A DNA stretch of 64,000 nucleotides from Balneolaceae bacterium (GTDB taxonomy: Bacteria; Bacteroidota; Rhodothermia; Balneolales; Balneolaceae): assembly GCA_006969905.1 (NCBI GenBank), contig CP030887.1:1904001-1968000 (forward strand). The letters are read 5' to 3'. The number at the start of each line of letters is the position of its first letter. Position 1 is the stretch's first letter. The notes under the pieces were generated by a model. That model saw nothing but the letters and a program-made list of their open reading frames with translations. It was not told where the DNA came from and searched no databases. A program made the translations under genes and the position numbers. Positions 25,920-35,391 of this stretch are shown in pieces.

Positions 25920-26459
25920 TTATTGTATCGATTCCTTTGCTAATACTTCTTCTACTTCTTTGCCAATACTGAACTCCTGCCGGGAAACGGCAATGCGCCC
26001 TGAGCGTACAAACTCGGTGATTCCATAAGGTACAAGTTCATCAAATAATGCTTTGGTTTCCCTGCGGTAGCCTGCCTTTTCAATCACCACAAAGTTTTTT
26101 TCGATAGTAAGGAAACGCGCATTATGCTCCCGGACAATCCGCTCTACTTCCAATCCATCGGTGAGGGATTCAGTGGGTATTTTATACAATGCCAGTTCCT
26201 GTTGTACTACTTCTTTCTTTTTGTAGTAACCGGCTTTCAGCACTTCTACCTGTTTTTCGATTTGCTTTACCACCTTGGCTACTTTTTCTTCGCTTTCTGT
26301 TACAGCAATAGTAAACCGGTGTATGCCATCCATCTCAGTTTCAGAGGTGGTAAGACTCTCAATGTTGATTTTCCGCTTGGTAAAAATGATGGTGATTCTG
26401 TGCAGAAGCCCCACATGGTTTTCGGTATATGCAGTGATTGTGAATTCTTGTTTTGCCAT
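25920..26459 (-). CDS. ilvN: Acetolactate synthase small (regulatory) subunit
   Basis: 179 residues. An N-terminal ACT domain (HVGLLHRITIIFTKRKINIESL, about 14-35) binds valine in the family. The C-terminal ALS small-subunit domain includes VVIEKAGYRRETKALFDELVPYGITEFVRSG split over about 122-155. It activates IlvB and gives feedback sensitivity (family knowledge). It lies between ilvB and ilvC, with unusually long, hairpin-rich spacers on both sides. Confidence 0.95.
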   Translation of the reverse strand: MAKQEFTITAYTENHVGLLHRITIIFTKRKINIESLTTSETEMDGIHRFTIAVTESEEKVAKVVKQIEKQVEVLKAGYYKKKEVVQQELALYKIPTESLTDGLEVERIVREHNARFLTIEKNFVVIEKAGYRRETKALFDELVPYGITEFVRSGRIAVSRQEFSIGKEVEEVLAKESIQ

Positions 26460-26493
26460 GGTTTATTTTATCTGAATAGAATCGTTTTCTGAC

Positions 26494-26741
26494 ACCCCTC
26501 GATTCTTCCAGCCTGTCCGGCAGGTTTTGAGAGGGGATACTTGTTAATTGTATTTTTCAATCTTTTTGAAGAGTTCTTCCCCTTATGAAGGGGAAGACAG
26601 ATGGGGTCAATAGATTTCATTTCTTTCATACTGGTTTAGTTGGATCCCATCCCCGGCCCTTCTCCTTCGCAAGGAGAAGGGGGTTCGTTGTTTTATTTTC
26701 GTATCAGAAAAATGAGTTCTCCCCTTTAAGAAGGAGGAGAA
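26494..26741. repeat. Cluster of four palindromes in the ilvB-ilvN spacer
   Basis: Hairpins: CCCCTC...GAGGGG flanking CCTGTCCGGCAGG (26494-26536); CTTCCCCTT/AAGGGGAAG (26576-26596); CCCTTCTCCTT/AAGGAGAAGGG (26657-26681); and an imperfect TTCTCC...GGAGAA (26717-26741). The 311-bp spacer holds nothing else recognisable. They look like successive extragenic-repeat insertions and could affect transcript stability between subunit genes. Confidence 0.6.
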
Positions 26742-26770
26742 AGAGAAAGTCAGAATAGGTATCATAATCA

Positions 26771-28450
26771 TCACTCCAATCGTATTTCAGCTACTCCCGC
26801 TCCGCTGGGAACCATAGGGAATACATTATTCTCTTTGCCTACCATCACTTCGAGGAAATAAGCTCCGTCAAAGTTGATGAATTCCTCAATCGCTTCTTCC
26901 AGTAATTCGCGTTCCGTTACTTTTTTGGTAGGGATGTGGAAGCCTTTTACTACCTGCTGGAAATCAGGATTGATCATTTCGGTAGAAGAGTAGCGTTTAT
27001 CGAAGAACAGTTGCTGCCACTGGCGCACCATTCCTAAAAACTCATTGTTGAGAAGCAGTACTTTTACTTTAGCCTGGGTCTGGTAAATAGTAGCAAGTTC
27101 CTGCATGGTCATTTGAAAACCTCCATCGCCCAAAACCGCAATCACTGTTCTATTTTGGGCACCGAGTTTGGCCCCGATAGCTGCAGGTAACCCAAAACCC
27201 ATAGTTCCAAGTCCACCGGAAGTAATGTTACTTTTGGATTGCTTGAATTGTGCATAACGGCAAGCCACCATTTGATGCTGTCCCACATCGCTTACAATAA
27301 TGGCATCACCACCGGTTTTGTCATTTAGAATGCGAATAACCTCGCCCATGCTCAGGATATCTGTATCCGGGTGAAGCTCATTCTGAATTACTTTCTCATG
27401 CTCCATTTTCGCACATTCCTCAAACCTTTGGAGCCATTTGGTATGGGTATTAGGTTTTACAAGGTCAATCAGTTCTGTAAGCACTTCTTTGGCATCGCCT
27501 AATACAGCAATATCTGTCTTAACATTTTTATCGATCTCGGCAGGGTCAATTTCGATATGGATCACTTTTGCCTGTTTGGCATAAGTCGCAAGATTACCGG
27601 TCACACGGTCATCAAAGCGCATACCGATGGCAATAAGTACATCGCATTCATTGGTTAACAGGTTGGGGCCATAATTGCCATGCATTCCCAGCATTCCCAC
27701 ATTGAGAGGATGATCCGTCTCAAGAGCAGAAAGCCCCATGATGGTCCATGCGGAGGGGATACCTGTTTTTTCGATAAAGGATTTGAACTCTGCCTCAGCT
27801 TTGGCTAAGATTACTCCCTGCCCAAAAAGAATGTAAGGCCGCTGTGCTGAGTTAATGAGTTCAGCAGCTTCTTTTATTTTCTGCAGATCAGGTTTTGGTA
27901 TTGGGGTATAACTACGGATGAAGGTACAGGGCTCATAACTAAAATTAAATTCCTCGAACTGGGCATCTTTGGTGATGTCAACTAATACAGGGCCTGGGCG
28001 ACCGGACCTTGCAATGAAGAAAGCTTTTGCCAGCGCCCCGGGTATTTCTTCAGCCCGTGTAACCTGATAATTCCATTTGGTTACGGGCATTGAAATTCCG
28101 ATTACATCTGTTTCCTGGAAGGCATCGCTCCCAAGAAAAGGAGAGGCTACTTGACCTGTAATGCAAACTACAGGAGTGGAATCAATTTGTGCATCGGCAA
28201 TTCCGGTAATTAAGTTGGTAGCTCCCGGCCCAGAAGTGGCGAGGCACACCCCCGGTTTACCGGATGCACGGGCATACCCCTGTGCAGCATGAATTGCACC
28301 TTGTTCATGACGGGCCAGAACATGATGGATATTTTCCTGGTAATCATAAAGCGCATCATAAACAGGCATAATAGCACCGCCCGGATAGCCAAATGCAATA
28401 TCTACTCCTTCCTGGAGTAGAATCTGGACTACTGCCTCAGCTCCATTCAT
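26771..28450 (-). CDS. ilvB: Acetolactate synthase large (catalytic) subunit
   Basis: A 559-residue ThDP enzyme condensing pyruvate with pyruvate or 2-oxobutanoate. The N-terminal PYR domain has the proton-relay Glu in RHEQGAIHAAQGYARA, the central domain carries FAD, and the C-terminal PP domain has the ThDP motif GDGGFQMT to LLNNEF. The annotated ATG at 28450 starts within the usual MNGAEAV block, whereas homologues usually carry 15-25 residues before it. The upstream frame is open back to the ilvD stop without an ATG, and an 18-codon ORF ends on this start by an ATGA overlap. Confidence 0.95.
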   Translation of the reverse strand: MNGAEAVVQILLQEGVDIAFGYPGGAIMPVYDALYDYQENIHHVLARHEQGAIHAAQGYARASGKPGVCLATSGPGATNLITGIADAQIDSTPVVCITGQVASPFLGSDAFQETDVIGISMPVTKWNYQVTRAEEIPGALAKAFFIARSGRPGPVLVDITKDAQFEEFNFSYEPCTFIRSYTPIPKPDLQKIKEAAELINSAQRPYILFGQGVILAKAEAEFKSFIEKTGIPSAWTIMGLSALETDHPLNVGMLGMHGNYGPNLLTNECDVLIAIGMRFDDRVTGNLATYAKQAKVIHIEIDPAEIDKNVKTDIAVLGDAKEVLTELIDLVKPNTHTKWLQRFEECAKMEHEKVIQNELHPDTDILSMGEVIRILNDKTGGDAIIVSDVGQHQMVACRYAQFKQSKSNITSGGLGTMGFGLPAAIGAKLGAQNRTVIAVLGDGGFQMTMQELATIYQTQAKVKVLLLNNEFLGMVRQWQQLFFDKRYSSTEMINPDFQQVVKGFHIPTKKVTERELLEEAIEEFINFDGAYFLEVMVGKENNVFPMVPSGAGVAEIRLE

Positions 28451-28503
28451 TCGCTGAGCAGGTTTAGTGGGGGACTGGCTTTGGTTAATGTTGCTGTTTC
28501 CAT
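28447..28503 (-). other. Short upstream ORF or out-of-frame ilvB N-terminus
   Basis: An ATG at 28503 opens an 18-codon frame (METATLTKASPPLNLLSE) whose TGA overlaps the ilvB ATG. It passes through a run of five C on the coding strand (G at 28469-28473). A sixth C would join this frame to ilvB as METATLTKASPPTKPAQR before MNGAEA, a plausible ordinary N-terminus. It is either a coupling uORF, a site of frameshift variation, or a sequence error. Confidence 0.45.
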
Positions 28504-28531
28504 GAGTGAGTGTGAGTGAGGTTGAGATATT

Positions 28532-30211
28532 CTAAAATTCGTCTGTTACGCATCCCTGCGATGCAGGTGAAACTGTTTTGGCATATTTGTAAAGAGTGCC
28601 CCTGGTTTCCTTAAGAGGAGGAGCTGCCCAGTGGGTTCTTCGGTTTTCTAATTCTTCATTACTGAGTTTCACATTAATGGTGTTTGACCTGGAATCAATG
28701 TGAATTATGTCTCCATCCCGGACAAGTGCAATGTTACCACCTTTCTGGGCTTCAGGGGTGATATGCCCTACTACAAATCCATGAGAACCTCCAGAAAAAC
28801 GGCCATCGGTAATCAATGCTACATCTTTACCTAACCCTGCGCCCATAATAGCAGAGGTGGGTTTTAACATTTCGGGCATTCCTGGTCCACCAACCGGTCC
28901 TACATAGCGGATTACAACCACATCGCCTTTTTGAACTTTAGATTGGCTGATGCCCAGGTTTGCTTCTTCTTCGCTGTCAAATACCCGGGCAGGCCCTTCG
29001 AAGGTCAGGCCTTCTTTCCCGGTAATTTTGGCAACGCCGCCTTCTGTAGCCAGGTTACCGTACAAAATCTGGATGTGTCCATTTTCTTTTATAGGATCAG
29101 CTAAAGGTTTAATCACTTTTTGTTCAACAGGGAGGATCTCTACCTTTTCAAGATTTTCGGCTATAGTTTTTCCTGTTACGGTAAGGCAGTCTCCATGGAG
29201 CAGATCATTTTCGAGCATGTACTTCATTACAGCAGGAACTCCACCTACATCATGCAGGTCTTCCATTACATATTGTCCGCTGGGTTTTAAATCTCCCAGG
29301 AAGGGAGTATTGTCACTTATCCGTTGAAAATCTTTGAGGGTAAATGCTATATCAGCGGCTTTGGCAATGGCGAGGAGGTGAAGCACCGCATTGGTTGAGC
29401 CTCCTAAAATAGTAACAAGAGTAAACGCATTCTCAAGGGACTTTTTTGTGATGATATCCCTGGGTTTAAGGTCTTTTTCGAGCAGGTGTAAAAGATGGCC
29501 TCCCACTTCCTCACATTCGATAACTTTTTTGCTGTTGATAGCGGGATTGGAAGAGTTAAAGGGAAGGGTCATTCCCAAAGCTTCAATAGCAGAGGACATA
29601 GTATTGGCAGTGTACATTCCTCCACAGGCACCGGGCCCGGGACACGCGTGTTGAACGATATCCTTGAATTCCTGATCGGTAATGGAACCGGCTACTTTTT
29701 GCCCCCATGCTTCAAAAGCTGAAACCACATCCAGTTTTTTACCATTATGAAAACCCGGGGCAATAGTTCCTCCATAAATTAGAATGGACGGGCGGTTTAT
29801 GCGGAGCATCGCCATAAGTGCACCCGGCATATTTTTATCGCAACCCACAAGGGCAGCTAAACCATCATAACTCATCCCTTTTACCATCGACTCCATGGAG
29901 TCTGCTATGAGATCTCGTGAAGGAAGTGAATACCGCATACCCGGTGTTCCCATAGATATGCCATCACTGATACCAATAGTGTTAAAGATCAGACCTGTAA
30001 GTCCTGCATTATTTACCCCTTTTTTAACATGAAGTGCCAGATCGTTAAGATGCATATTGCATGGATTACCTTCATATCCTGTACTTCCTATGCCAATCAA
30101 CGGCTTTTGTAAGTCCTCGTCAGATAAACCCAGCGCATGAAGCATAGCCTGTGCTGCGGGTTGGGAGCCGTCTTGTGTAATAAGTTTGCTGTGTTTATTT
30201 AGTTCTGCCAT
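28532..30211 (-). CDS. ilvD: Dihydroxy-acid dehydratase
   Basis: A 559-residue [Fe-S] enzyme for the third step of Val/Ile synthesis. Cluster cysteines lie in [17 protein letters not shown] and [14 protein letters not shown]. The C-terminal swivel domain has [13 protein letters not shown] and [17 protein letters not shown], the family signature. It is the first structural gene of the operon, and its mRNA leader holds an attenuator with leader peptide. The stop codon lies 81 bases before the ilvB ATG. Confidence 0.97.
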   Translation of the reverse strand: MAELNKHSKLITQDGSQPAAQAMLHALGLSDEDLQKPLIGIGSTGYEGNPCNMHLNDLALHVKKGVNNAGLTGLIFNTIGISDGISMGTPGMRYSLPSRDLIADSMESMVKGMSYDGLAALVGCDKNMPGALMAMLRINRPSILIYGGTIAPGFHNGKKLDVVSAFEAWGQKVAGSITDQEFKDIVQHACPGPGACGGMYTANTMSSAIEALGMTLPFNSSNPAINSKKVIECEEVGGHLLHLLEKDLKPRDIITKKSLENAFTLVTILGGSTNAVLHLLAIAKAADIAFTLKDFQRISDNTPFLGDLKPSGQYVMEDLHDVGGVPAVMKYMLENDLLHGDCLTVTGKTIAENLEKVEILPVEQKVIKPLADPIKENGHIQILYGNLATEGGVAKITGKEGLTFEGPARVFDSEEEANLGISQSKVQKGDVVVIRYVGPVGGPGMPEMLKPTSAIMGAGLGKDVALITDGRFSGGSHGFVVGHITPEAQKGGNIALVRDGDIIHIDSRSNTINVKLSNEELENRRTHWAAPPLKETRGTLYKYAKTVSPASQGCVTDEF

Positions 30212-30231
30212 TCTGATTCACAATTGCTATC

Positions 30232-30266
30232 AAAAAAAAAGCCCTCCGTACTAGGGAAGGCTTTTT
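30232..30266 (-). terminator. Attenuator terminator upstream of ilvD
   Basis: On the transcript, AAAAAGCCTTCC (30266-30255) pairs with GGAGGGCTTTTT (30247-30236) across a 7-base loop with one G-T wobble. The right arm runs into a T-tract that ends at 30232, 21 bases before the ilvD ATG. Part of its left arm, CTTCCCTA (30259-30252), is perfectly complementary to TAGGGAAG (30303-30296) at the end of the leader peptide gene. That gives an alternative antiterminator fold. Confidence 0.85.
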
Positions 30267-30292
30267 GAGACTTGGTATTTAACAAGGCTACA

Positions 30293-30361
30293 TTACTTCC
30301 CTAATCGGTATTCGCCAATAATGACTTGAATAATGACCAAAGAAATAATTGTAGATAGCAT
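30293..30361 (-). CDS. ilvL: ilv operon leader peptide
   Basis: A 22-codon ORF with 11 Ile, Val or Leu residues, including the dense run IISLVIIQVII, ending EYRLGK and TAA at 30295-30293. The composition mirrors the enterobacterial ilv leader peptide (SLVVISVVVIII-type). Ribosomes stalled on these codons when branched-chain tRNAs are uncharged would leave TAGGGAAG (30303-30296, the Leu-Gly-Lys codons) free to pair with the terminator arm, allowing read-through into ilvD. No strong ribosome site is visible. The gene symbol is by analogy. Confidence 0.8.
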   Translation of the reverse strand: MLSTIISLVIIQVIIGEYRLGK

Positions 30362-30465
30362 AGAGTTATAATTTCGTTGAAACAAAGAAATAGGTATTCA
30401 TGCACTTAATCAATAATTGCAGCGTGCAAATTGATTACTAAGATGGGATGTCCAAAAGTGATAAG

Positions 30466-32010
30466 TTATCTTTTAGAAGCAGTGTATTTTGCTTTGATGA
30501 TATCCTGAACAGATTTATTCTCGATTTTAGACTCCAGCCATGATATGATGTCCAAGTACAAAAACGGGCGTTTTTGAAAGTTCATTTTATTGATTTCCAG
30601 TAACCGGTCATGCAAAGAGATGAACTCATTTTTTAAATTTCCCTGGTTCACGTTTCCCATATTCCGGATGAATTTCAATACTTCTTCCTGAACCATATTC
30701 AGATCATTCATTTTCCTTAGGAAACGATATACCGAACGTACCTGGTACTCTACATGTGTTTGATTTCCTAATTCAAAATGGGCGATAAGGTTTAAAATAC
30801 GGGCAAAACAATGCAGGTCTTCTCTGAGGTGAGGGTCGGGATAATTGATAATCTTACTTAAGTACTTAATGGCATTGTTATTATCACCTGCACCAAAGTA
30901 CAAACAGGCAATTTTATAATAGAAAACAAGAACCCTGTGCGGGTCAACTTTCTCTGAGAACTTATCAAGTTCTTCATTTAATTCCGGTATAAGAGCTAAT
31001 CCCTCATCAAAAGTACCACCCATAAAATGAGAGTTTATTTTTGAAGTGTATGAGTACATAAATCCCAAAGTTTCCAGGTTTTCATTTGACCGCGTGGGAG
31101 GGTTCCTGATAAACTCTTCAAGCTTTTGAACTACTTCGTCATGCTTTTCTTTATGTCCCAAAACAAATAAAGCTTCCAAAAGAACATGCAGTCCTTTGAT
31201 ATACCAGATGGGCTCCAATTCAAGCATTTGCGGGTTTTTGTTAAATAAATCGACCCATTTTTGAGCATACCGGTATTGGAGAAGAAAGTCCTGGACAATC
31301 AGGCTATACCAGGCATAGGATACATTGAGATAGTGTTGTTCAAAAAGCCCGAGTTTAGTTTGGTCGACAGATGTGATTTGAGATTTAAAGAAACTTTCAA
31401 TGTTATTGAAATCTTTCTCATTTCGAACATGCCCGGCTTTTATATAAATACCATATAACCTGAGGGCTAAATTTGAAAGCACATTGTACCTGGAAAGCGC
31501 ATCTAATGTAGTATCAGTTTGGCTGATAAGTTCATCAGCCCGATTCTTCAGGCTCCTTGTGATGTATTGAGATTCAATGATTTTTTCAAATATCAGCACA
31601 TCATACAACAATACCATTCTATGGTTTTGTTGAGCTACTGTTTTAGTTTTATCCAGTACTTTCAGGCTTTGCTTATACAAACCTTTATTGTATAGTATCC
31701 GGGCATAATCAATCTGTTCTCTTAGCTCAATATCAATACTGTGGTTTATAGTAATAAGGCGTAAACTTACCAGGATCTGTTTATACAAATGGGCTTTAAG
31801 ATTTGATATCTGCTTTTTTTGAAGTCCTTTTACTTTTTTTAGGACAACTTCTTCATCGTAACCTTCTGCCTTATCCAGCGCATCAAAAAGCTGAATAAAC
31901 TTCGCGTCTGCATTGCTTGTTCGGGTGGCATAAATCTTAAATCCTCTTTTTTCAGACTTGGTGAGTGATTTTATAAGCTGGTAAAGGTGGTCATTTGGTT
32001 GGTTAGCCAT
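30466..32010 (-). CDS. Large alpha-helical (TPR-like) cytoplasmic protein, unknown
   Basis: A 514-residue protein without signal or membrane segments. It is composed of repeating amphipathic helix pairs (for example ARILYNKGLYKQSLKVLDK and ACLYFGAGDNNNAIKYLSKI) in TPR-like spacing. N-terminal SLTKSEKRGFKIYA is the most distinctive block and recurs in uncharacterised Bacteroidota proteins (memory, not searched). It precedes the ilv leader by 105 bases on the same strand, so it may feed some transcription into the operon, but a separate promoter is expected. Function unknown. Confidence 0.75.
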   Translation of the reverse strand: MANQPNDHLYQLIKSLTKSEKRGFKIYATRTSNADAKFIQLFDALDKAEGYDEEVVLKKVKGLQKKQISNLKAHLYKQILVSLRLITINHSIDIELREQIDYARILYNKGLYKQSLKVLDKTKTVAQQNHRMVLLYDVLIFEKIIESQYITRSLKNRADELISQTDTTLDALSRYNVLSNLALRLYGIYIKAGHVRNEKDFNNIESFFKSQITSVDQTKLGLFEQHYLNVSYAWYSLIVQDFLLQYRYAQKWVDLFNKNPQMLELEPIWYIKGLHVLLEALFVLGHKEKHDEVVQKLEEFIRNPPTRSNENLETLGFMYSYTSKINSHFMGGTFDEGLALIPELNEELDKFSEKVDPHRVLVFYYKIACLYFGAGDNNNAIKYLSKIINYPDPHLREDLHCFARILNLIAHFELGNQTHVEYQVRSVYRFLRKMNDLNMVQEEVLKFIRNMGNVNQGNLKNEFISLHDRLLEINKMNFQKRPFLYLDIISWLESKIENKSVQDIIKAKYTASKR

Positions 32011-32214
32011 TGTAGAATAAATGCTGGGAGAAATCCATTAATTGTCTGATATATATAAATTTATGATACACTCATAAGTCCTTGGATGTCGTAATAAAGA
32101 AAGAAACAGGTTTTTATCTGCATATATATAGCCTCTACTTTCGCCATTCGATTACTTGATCTTTGACCAGTGAAGTAACCATTTAGCATAAATAAGTTAG
32201 GAAACCAAGGACTA

Positions 32215-33378
32215 ATGCCAAACAAGCGAATACAAATTTTTGATACCACTCTTAGAGATGGTGAACAAGTTCCCGGCTGCCAGTTAAATACTGACGAAAA
32301 AATTGAAGTAGCCCGGGCACTTGAGGCACTTGGTGTTGATGTGATGGAAGTGGGTTTTCCTATTTCAAGTCCAGGTGATTTTAAATCAGTTGAAAAAATT
32401 GCAGGGATCATTCAAAATTCAACAGTATGCGCACTCTCAAGAGCAGTAGAAAAAGATATTGAAGTAGCTGCTGAAGCTATAAGGAATGCAGCACGCCCAA
32501 GAATTCATACCGGTATTGGAACCTCTGATAGCCATGTGTTTAATAAACTGAAAACGACCAGGGAAGATGTTATTGAGCGTGGAGTAGCTGCAGTAAAGTT
32601 TGCCAAGCGCTTTGTTGAAGATGTGGAATTTTATGCGGAAGATGCCGGAAGGACTGAGAATGAATTTCTAGCCAGGATTTTGGAAAAGGTAATTGCAGCC
32701 GGTGCTACTGTGGTAAATATACCTGATACAACCGGATATTGCCTTCCCTGGGATTATGGCGCAAAAATCAGGTACCTGAAAGAGAATGTGAAAGGTATTG
32801 ACGATGTAACCATTTCAACCCATTGTCATAATGATCTGGGTTTAGCTTCAGCCAATTCCATTGCCGGTGTAGTACACGGAGCCACTCAAATTGAGTGTAC
32901 CATCAACGGTATTGGGGAACGGGCGGGTAATGCGTCGCTTGAGGAAGTAGTGATGATCATGAGAACGCAAAAGGGCCTAGATTTTGATACAGGTATCAAC
33001 ACAAAATGTTTGAAATCAGTCAGCGAATTGGTTTCATCGAAAATGAGAATGCCTGTTCAACCCAATAAAGCTATTGTAGGTGCGAATGCGTTTGCTCATT
33101 CTTCAGGAATACACCAGGATGGAGTGATCAAGAGCAGGGAAACTTATGAGATTATTGATCCCCTGGATGTTGGGGTTGGTGAATCTTCCATCGTGCTAAC
33201 TGCCCGAAGTGGACGTGCTGCTTTAAAGTTCAGGGCTGAACGATTGGGCTTTAGTGTTGGCAAAGAAGAATTGGAAGATCGTTACCAGGAGTTTTTAGGT
33301 GTTGCAGATCGAAAAAAAGTAGTTGAAGATCAGGATCTTATTCAGATATTTTCCCATAGAGCTCGCAAAACAGCTTAG
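32215..33378 (+). CDS. leuA: 2-isopropylmalate synthase, short form
   Basis: A 387-residue first enzyme of leucine synthesis. The TIM barrel opens with DTTLRDGEQ (10-18). Metal ligands are in STHCHNDLG, and the GNASLEEV block follows. The protein stops after the linker region ([14 protein letters not shown]) and lacks the roughly 120-residue C-terminal leucine-binding domain of classic LeuA. Citramalate or homocitrate synthase are alternatives, but the leuCDB context supports LeuA. An AAGGA site precedes the ATG. No leader peptide was found in the 204-bp upstream spacer. Confidence 0.92.
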   Translation: MPNKRIQIFDTTLRDGEQVPGCQLNTDEKIEVARALEALGVDVMEVGFPISSPGDFKSVEKIAGIIQNSTVCALSRAVEKDIEVAAEAIRNAARPRIHTGIGTSDSHVFNKLKTTREDVIERGVAAVKFAKRFVEDVEFYAEDAGRTENEFLARILEKVIAAGATVVNIPDTTGYCLPWDYGAKIRYLKENVKGIDDVTISTHCHNDLGLASANSIAGVVHGATQIECTINGIGERAGNASLEEVVMIMRTQKGLDFDTGINTKCLKSVSELVSSKMRMPVQPNKAIVGANAFAHSSGIHQDGVIKSRETYEIIDPLDVGVGESSIVLTARSGRAALKFRAERLGFSVGKEELEDRYQEFLGVADRKKVVEDQDLIQIFSHRARKTA

Positions 33379-33386
33379 GATTAATT

Positions 33387-34796
33387 ATGGGAAAAACGCT
33401 ATTCGAAAAAGTATGGGATCGGCATATCGTAGATAAAGTCGAGGGTGGGCAGGAAATTCTGTACATCGACCGCCATTTCATTCACGAAGTAACCAGCCCA
33501 CAAGCTTTTGATGGTATTCGCAAGCGGGGTACAGGTATTTTCAGAAAAGATAAGATTGTTGCCACTGCCGATCATAACGTACCTACCAAAGATCAGCATC
33601 TACCTATCAAAGATGTACTTTCAAAATTCCAGGTAGATACGCTGATTCGGAATTGTGAGGAGTTCGATATAGAACTATACGGGCTCGGGCACAAGTACCA
33701 GGGAATCGTTCATGTTATTGGCCCTGAGCTGGGAATTACTAAACCCGGAATGACTATTGTTTGCGGAGACAGTCATACATCCACACATGGAGCTTTTGGT
33801 ACTATTGCCTTCGGGATTGGTACATCGCAGGTTGAGCAGGTAATGGCTACGCAATGTCTGCTTTTACAACGCCCCAAAACTATGCGTATCACTATTGACG
33901 GGGAGCTGAGCAAAGGTGTTTATTCCAAAGATATTATTCTTCATATCATTTCTAAGTTGACCACTGCAGGAGGAACCGGATACTTTGTAGAGTACGCCGG
34001 TTCTGCTATTCGTTCTCTTTCGATGGAAGCAAGAATGACGATCTGCAATATGAGCATTGAAATGGGAGCAAGGGGAGGAATGATTGCCCCTGATGAAACT
34101 ACTTTTGAATATATTAAAGGCAGGGAATTCGCTCCTGAAGGGGCTGATTTTGATAAAGCTGTTGAGTTCTGGAGGACACTTTATTCTGATAATGGGGCAG
34201 TATTTGACGCCGAGTATCATTTTGATGCTCAAGACATAGAACCTATGATCACCTATGGTACTAATCCCGGAATGGGGGTTGGTATCACGCAATCTATTCC
34301 AACCCTGCAAGAAGCAGAAAGCCCGGTAAACCTGAAAAAATCTTTGGATTATATGGGCTTAGAACCCGGTGAAGCCTTGATTGGGAAGAAAATTGATCAT
34401 GTATTTATCGGGAGTTGTACCAATAGCCGGATTGAAGATTTGCGCATAGTAGCTGATTATGTGAAAGGCAAAAAGAAGGCAGCTCATATTGAGGCTATGA
34501 TTGTTCCCGGATCAAAACAGGTGGAACTGCAAGCCCGTGAGGAAGGAATTCATGCAATACTCGAAGAAGCAGGCTTTGAGCTCAGGGAGCCGGGATGTTC
34601 TGCTTGCCTTGGGATGAACGAAGATAAAATCCCAAAAGGTGAATATTGTGTTTCTACATCTAATCGTAACTTCGAAGGACGACAAGGGCCTGGTGCCAGA
34701 ACTATGCTGGTAAGCCCGCTTACAGCAGCGGTAATTGCCGTGGAAGGTAAAATCGTAGATGTCCGGAATTATGTAAATGAAGGAGTAATGGTATAA
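33387..34796 (+). CDS. leuC: 3-isopropylmalate dehydratase large subunit
   Basis: A 469-residue aconitase-fold subunit. [4Fe-4S] cysteines lie in GSCTNSR (about residue 345) and CSACLGMN (about 408-411), with [13 protein letters not shown]-type active-site sequence ([10 protein letters not shown]) near 130. With LeuD it isomerises 2- to 3-isopropylmalate. It begins 8 bases after leuA, and its stop shares a base with the leuD start (TAATG at 34794-34798). Confidence 0.97.
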   Translation: MGKTLFEKVWDRHIVDKVEGGQEILYIDRHFIHEVTSPQAFDGIRKRGTGIFRKDKIVATADHNVPTKDQHLPIKDVLSKFQVDTLIRNCEEFDIELYGLGHKYQGIVHVIGPELGITKPGMTIVCGDSHTSTHGAFGTIAFGIGTSQVEQVMATQCLLLQRPKTMRITIDGELSKGVYSKDIILHIISKLTTAGGTGYFVEYAGSAIRSLSMEARMTICNMSIEMGARGGMIAPDETTFEYIKGREFAPEGADFDKAVEFWRTLYSDNGAVFDAEYHFDAQDIEPMITYGTNPGMGVGITQSIPTLQEAESPVNLKKSLDYMGLEPGEALIGKKIDHVFIGSCTNSRIEDLRIVADYVKGKKKAAHIEAMIVPGSKQVELQAREEGIHAILEEAGFELREPGCSACLGMNEDKIPKGEYCVSTSNRNFEGRQGPGARTMLVSPLTAAVIAVEGKIVDVRNYVNEGVMV

Positions 34797-35389
34797 TGGA
34801 AGCATTCCAAGAATTGACAAGCAGGGCTGTGCCTTTACCTGTTGAAGACATTGATACAGATCAGATAATACCTGCACGCTTTTTAAAGGCTACTACCCGG
34901 GAAGGTTTTGGTGAAAATCTATTCAGGGATTGGAGATATGATGCTTCTGGTAACCCTAAAGAGGGTTTTATTCTAAATCAGCCTGAATATTCGGGAAAGA
35001 TATTAGTAGCCGGTAAAAATTTTGGTTGTGGGTCAAGCCGGGAACATGCAGCATGGGCACTTTACGACTATGGGTTTCGGGTTGTTATCAGTAGTTACTT
35101 CGCAGATATTTTTAAAGGTAACGCACTCAATAATGGACTACTACCGGTTCAGGTGAGCCCGGATTTTTTGCATTCATTATTTAGGGTTTTGGAAGGAAAT
35201 GCGAAAACCCAAATAGAGGTCGATCTTGAAAACCAAAAGGTAAGTATTCAAGGAACCGATCAATCAGAAGCTTTTGATATAAATCCTTATAAGAAAATGT
35301 GTCTTCTGAATGGATATGATGATATAGATTTTCTGATCAGCAAAAAGAAATTAATTCAAGAATTCGAAAAGCAGCACATAGAGTTTTAG
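34796..35389 (+). CDS. leuD: 3-isopropylmalate dehydratase small subunit
   Basis: A 197-residue swivelling subunit. N-terminal [14 protein letters not shown] and the substrate loop [15 protein letters not shown] (about 78-92) are diagnostic. It is translated by coupling from leuC through a one-base overlap and followed 2 bases later by leuB, so the four leu genes form one tight operon. Confidence 0.97.
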   Translation: MEAFQELTSRAVPLPVEDIDTDQIIPARFLKATTREGFGENLFRDWRYDASGNPKEGFILNQPEYSGKILVAGKNFGCGSSREHAAWALYDYGFRVVISSYFADIFKGNALNNGLLPVQVSPDFLHSLFRVLEGNAKTQIEVDLENQKVSIQGTDQSEAFDINPYKKMCLLNGYDDIDFLISKKKLIQEFEKQHIEF

Positions 35390-35391
35390 TT

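Noticed and set aside
30366-30401. Short ORF MNTYFFVSTKL just before the ilv leader peptide
   Set aside because: It has few branched-chain codons and no ribosome site; the next ORF fits the attenuator much better. It may be chance.
32011-32214. Possible leucine attenuator before leuA
   Set aside because: The ORFs in this spacer (MLGEIH, MIHS) have no run of leucine codons, and no terminator hairpin is visible.
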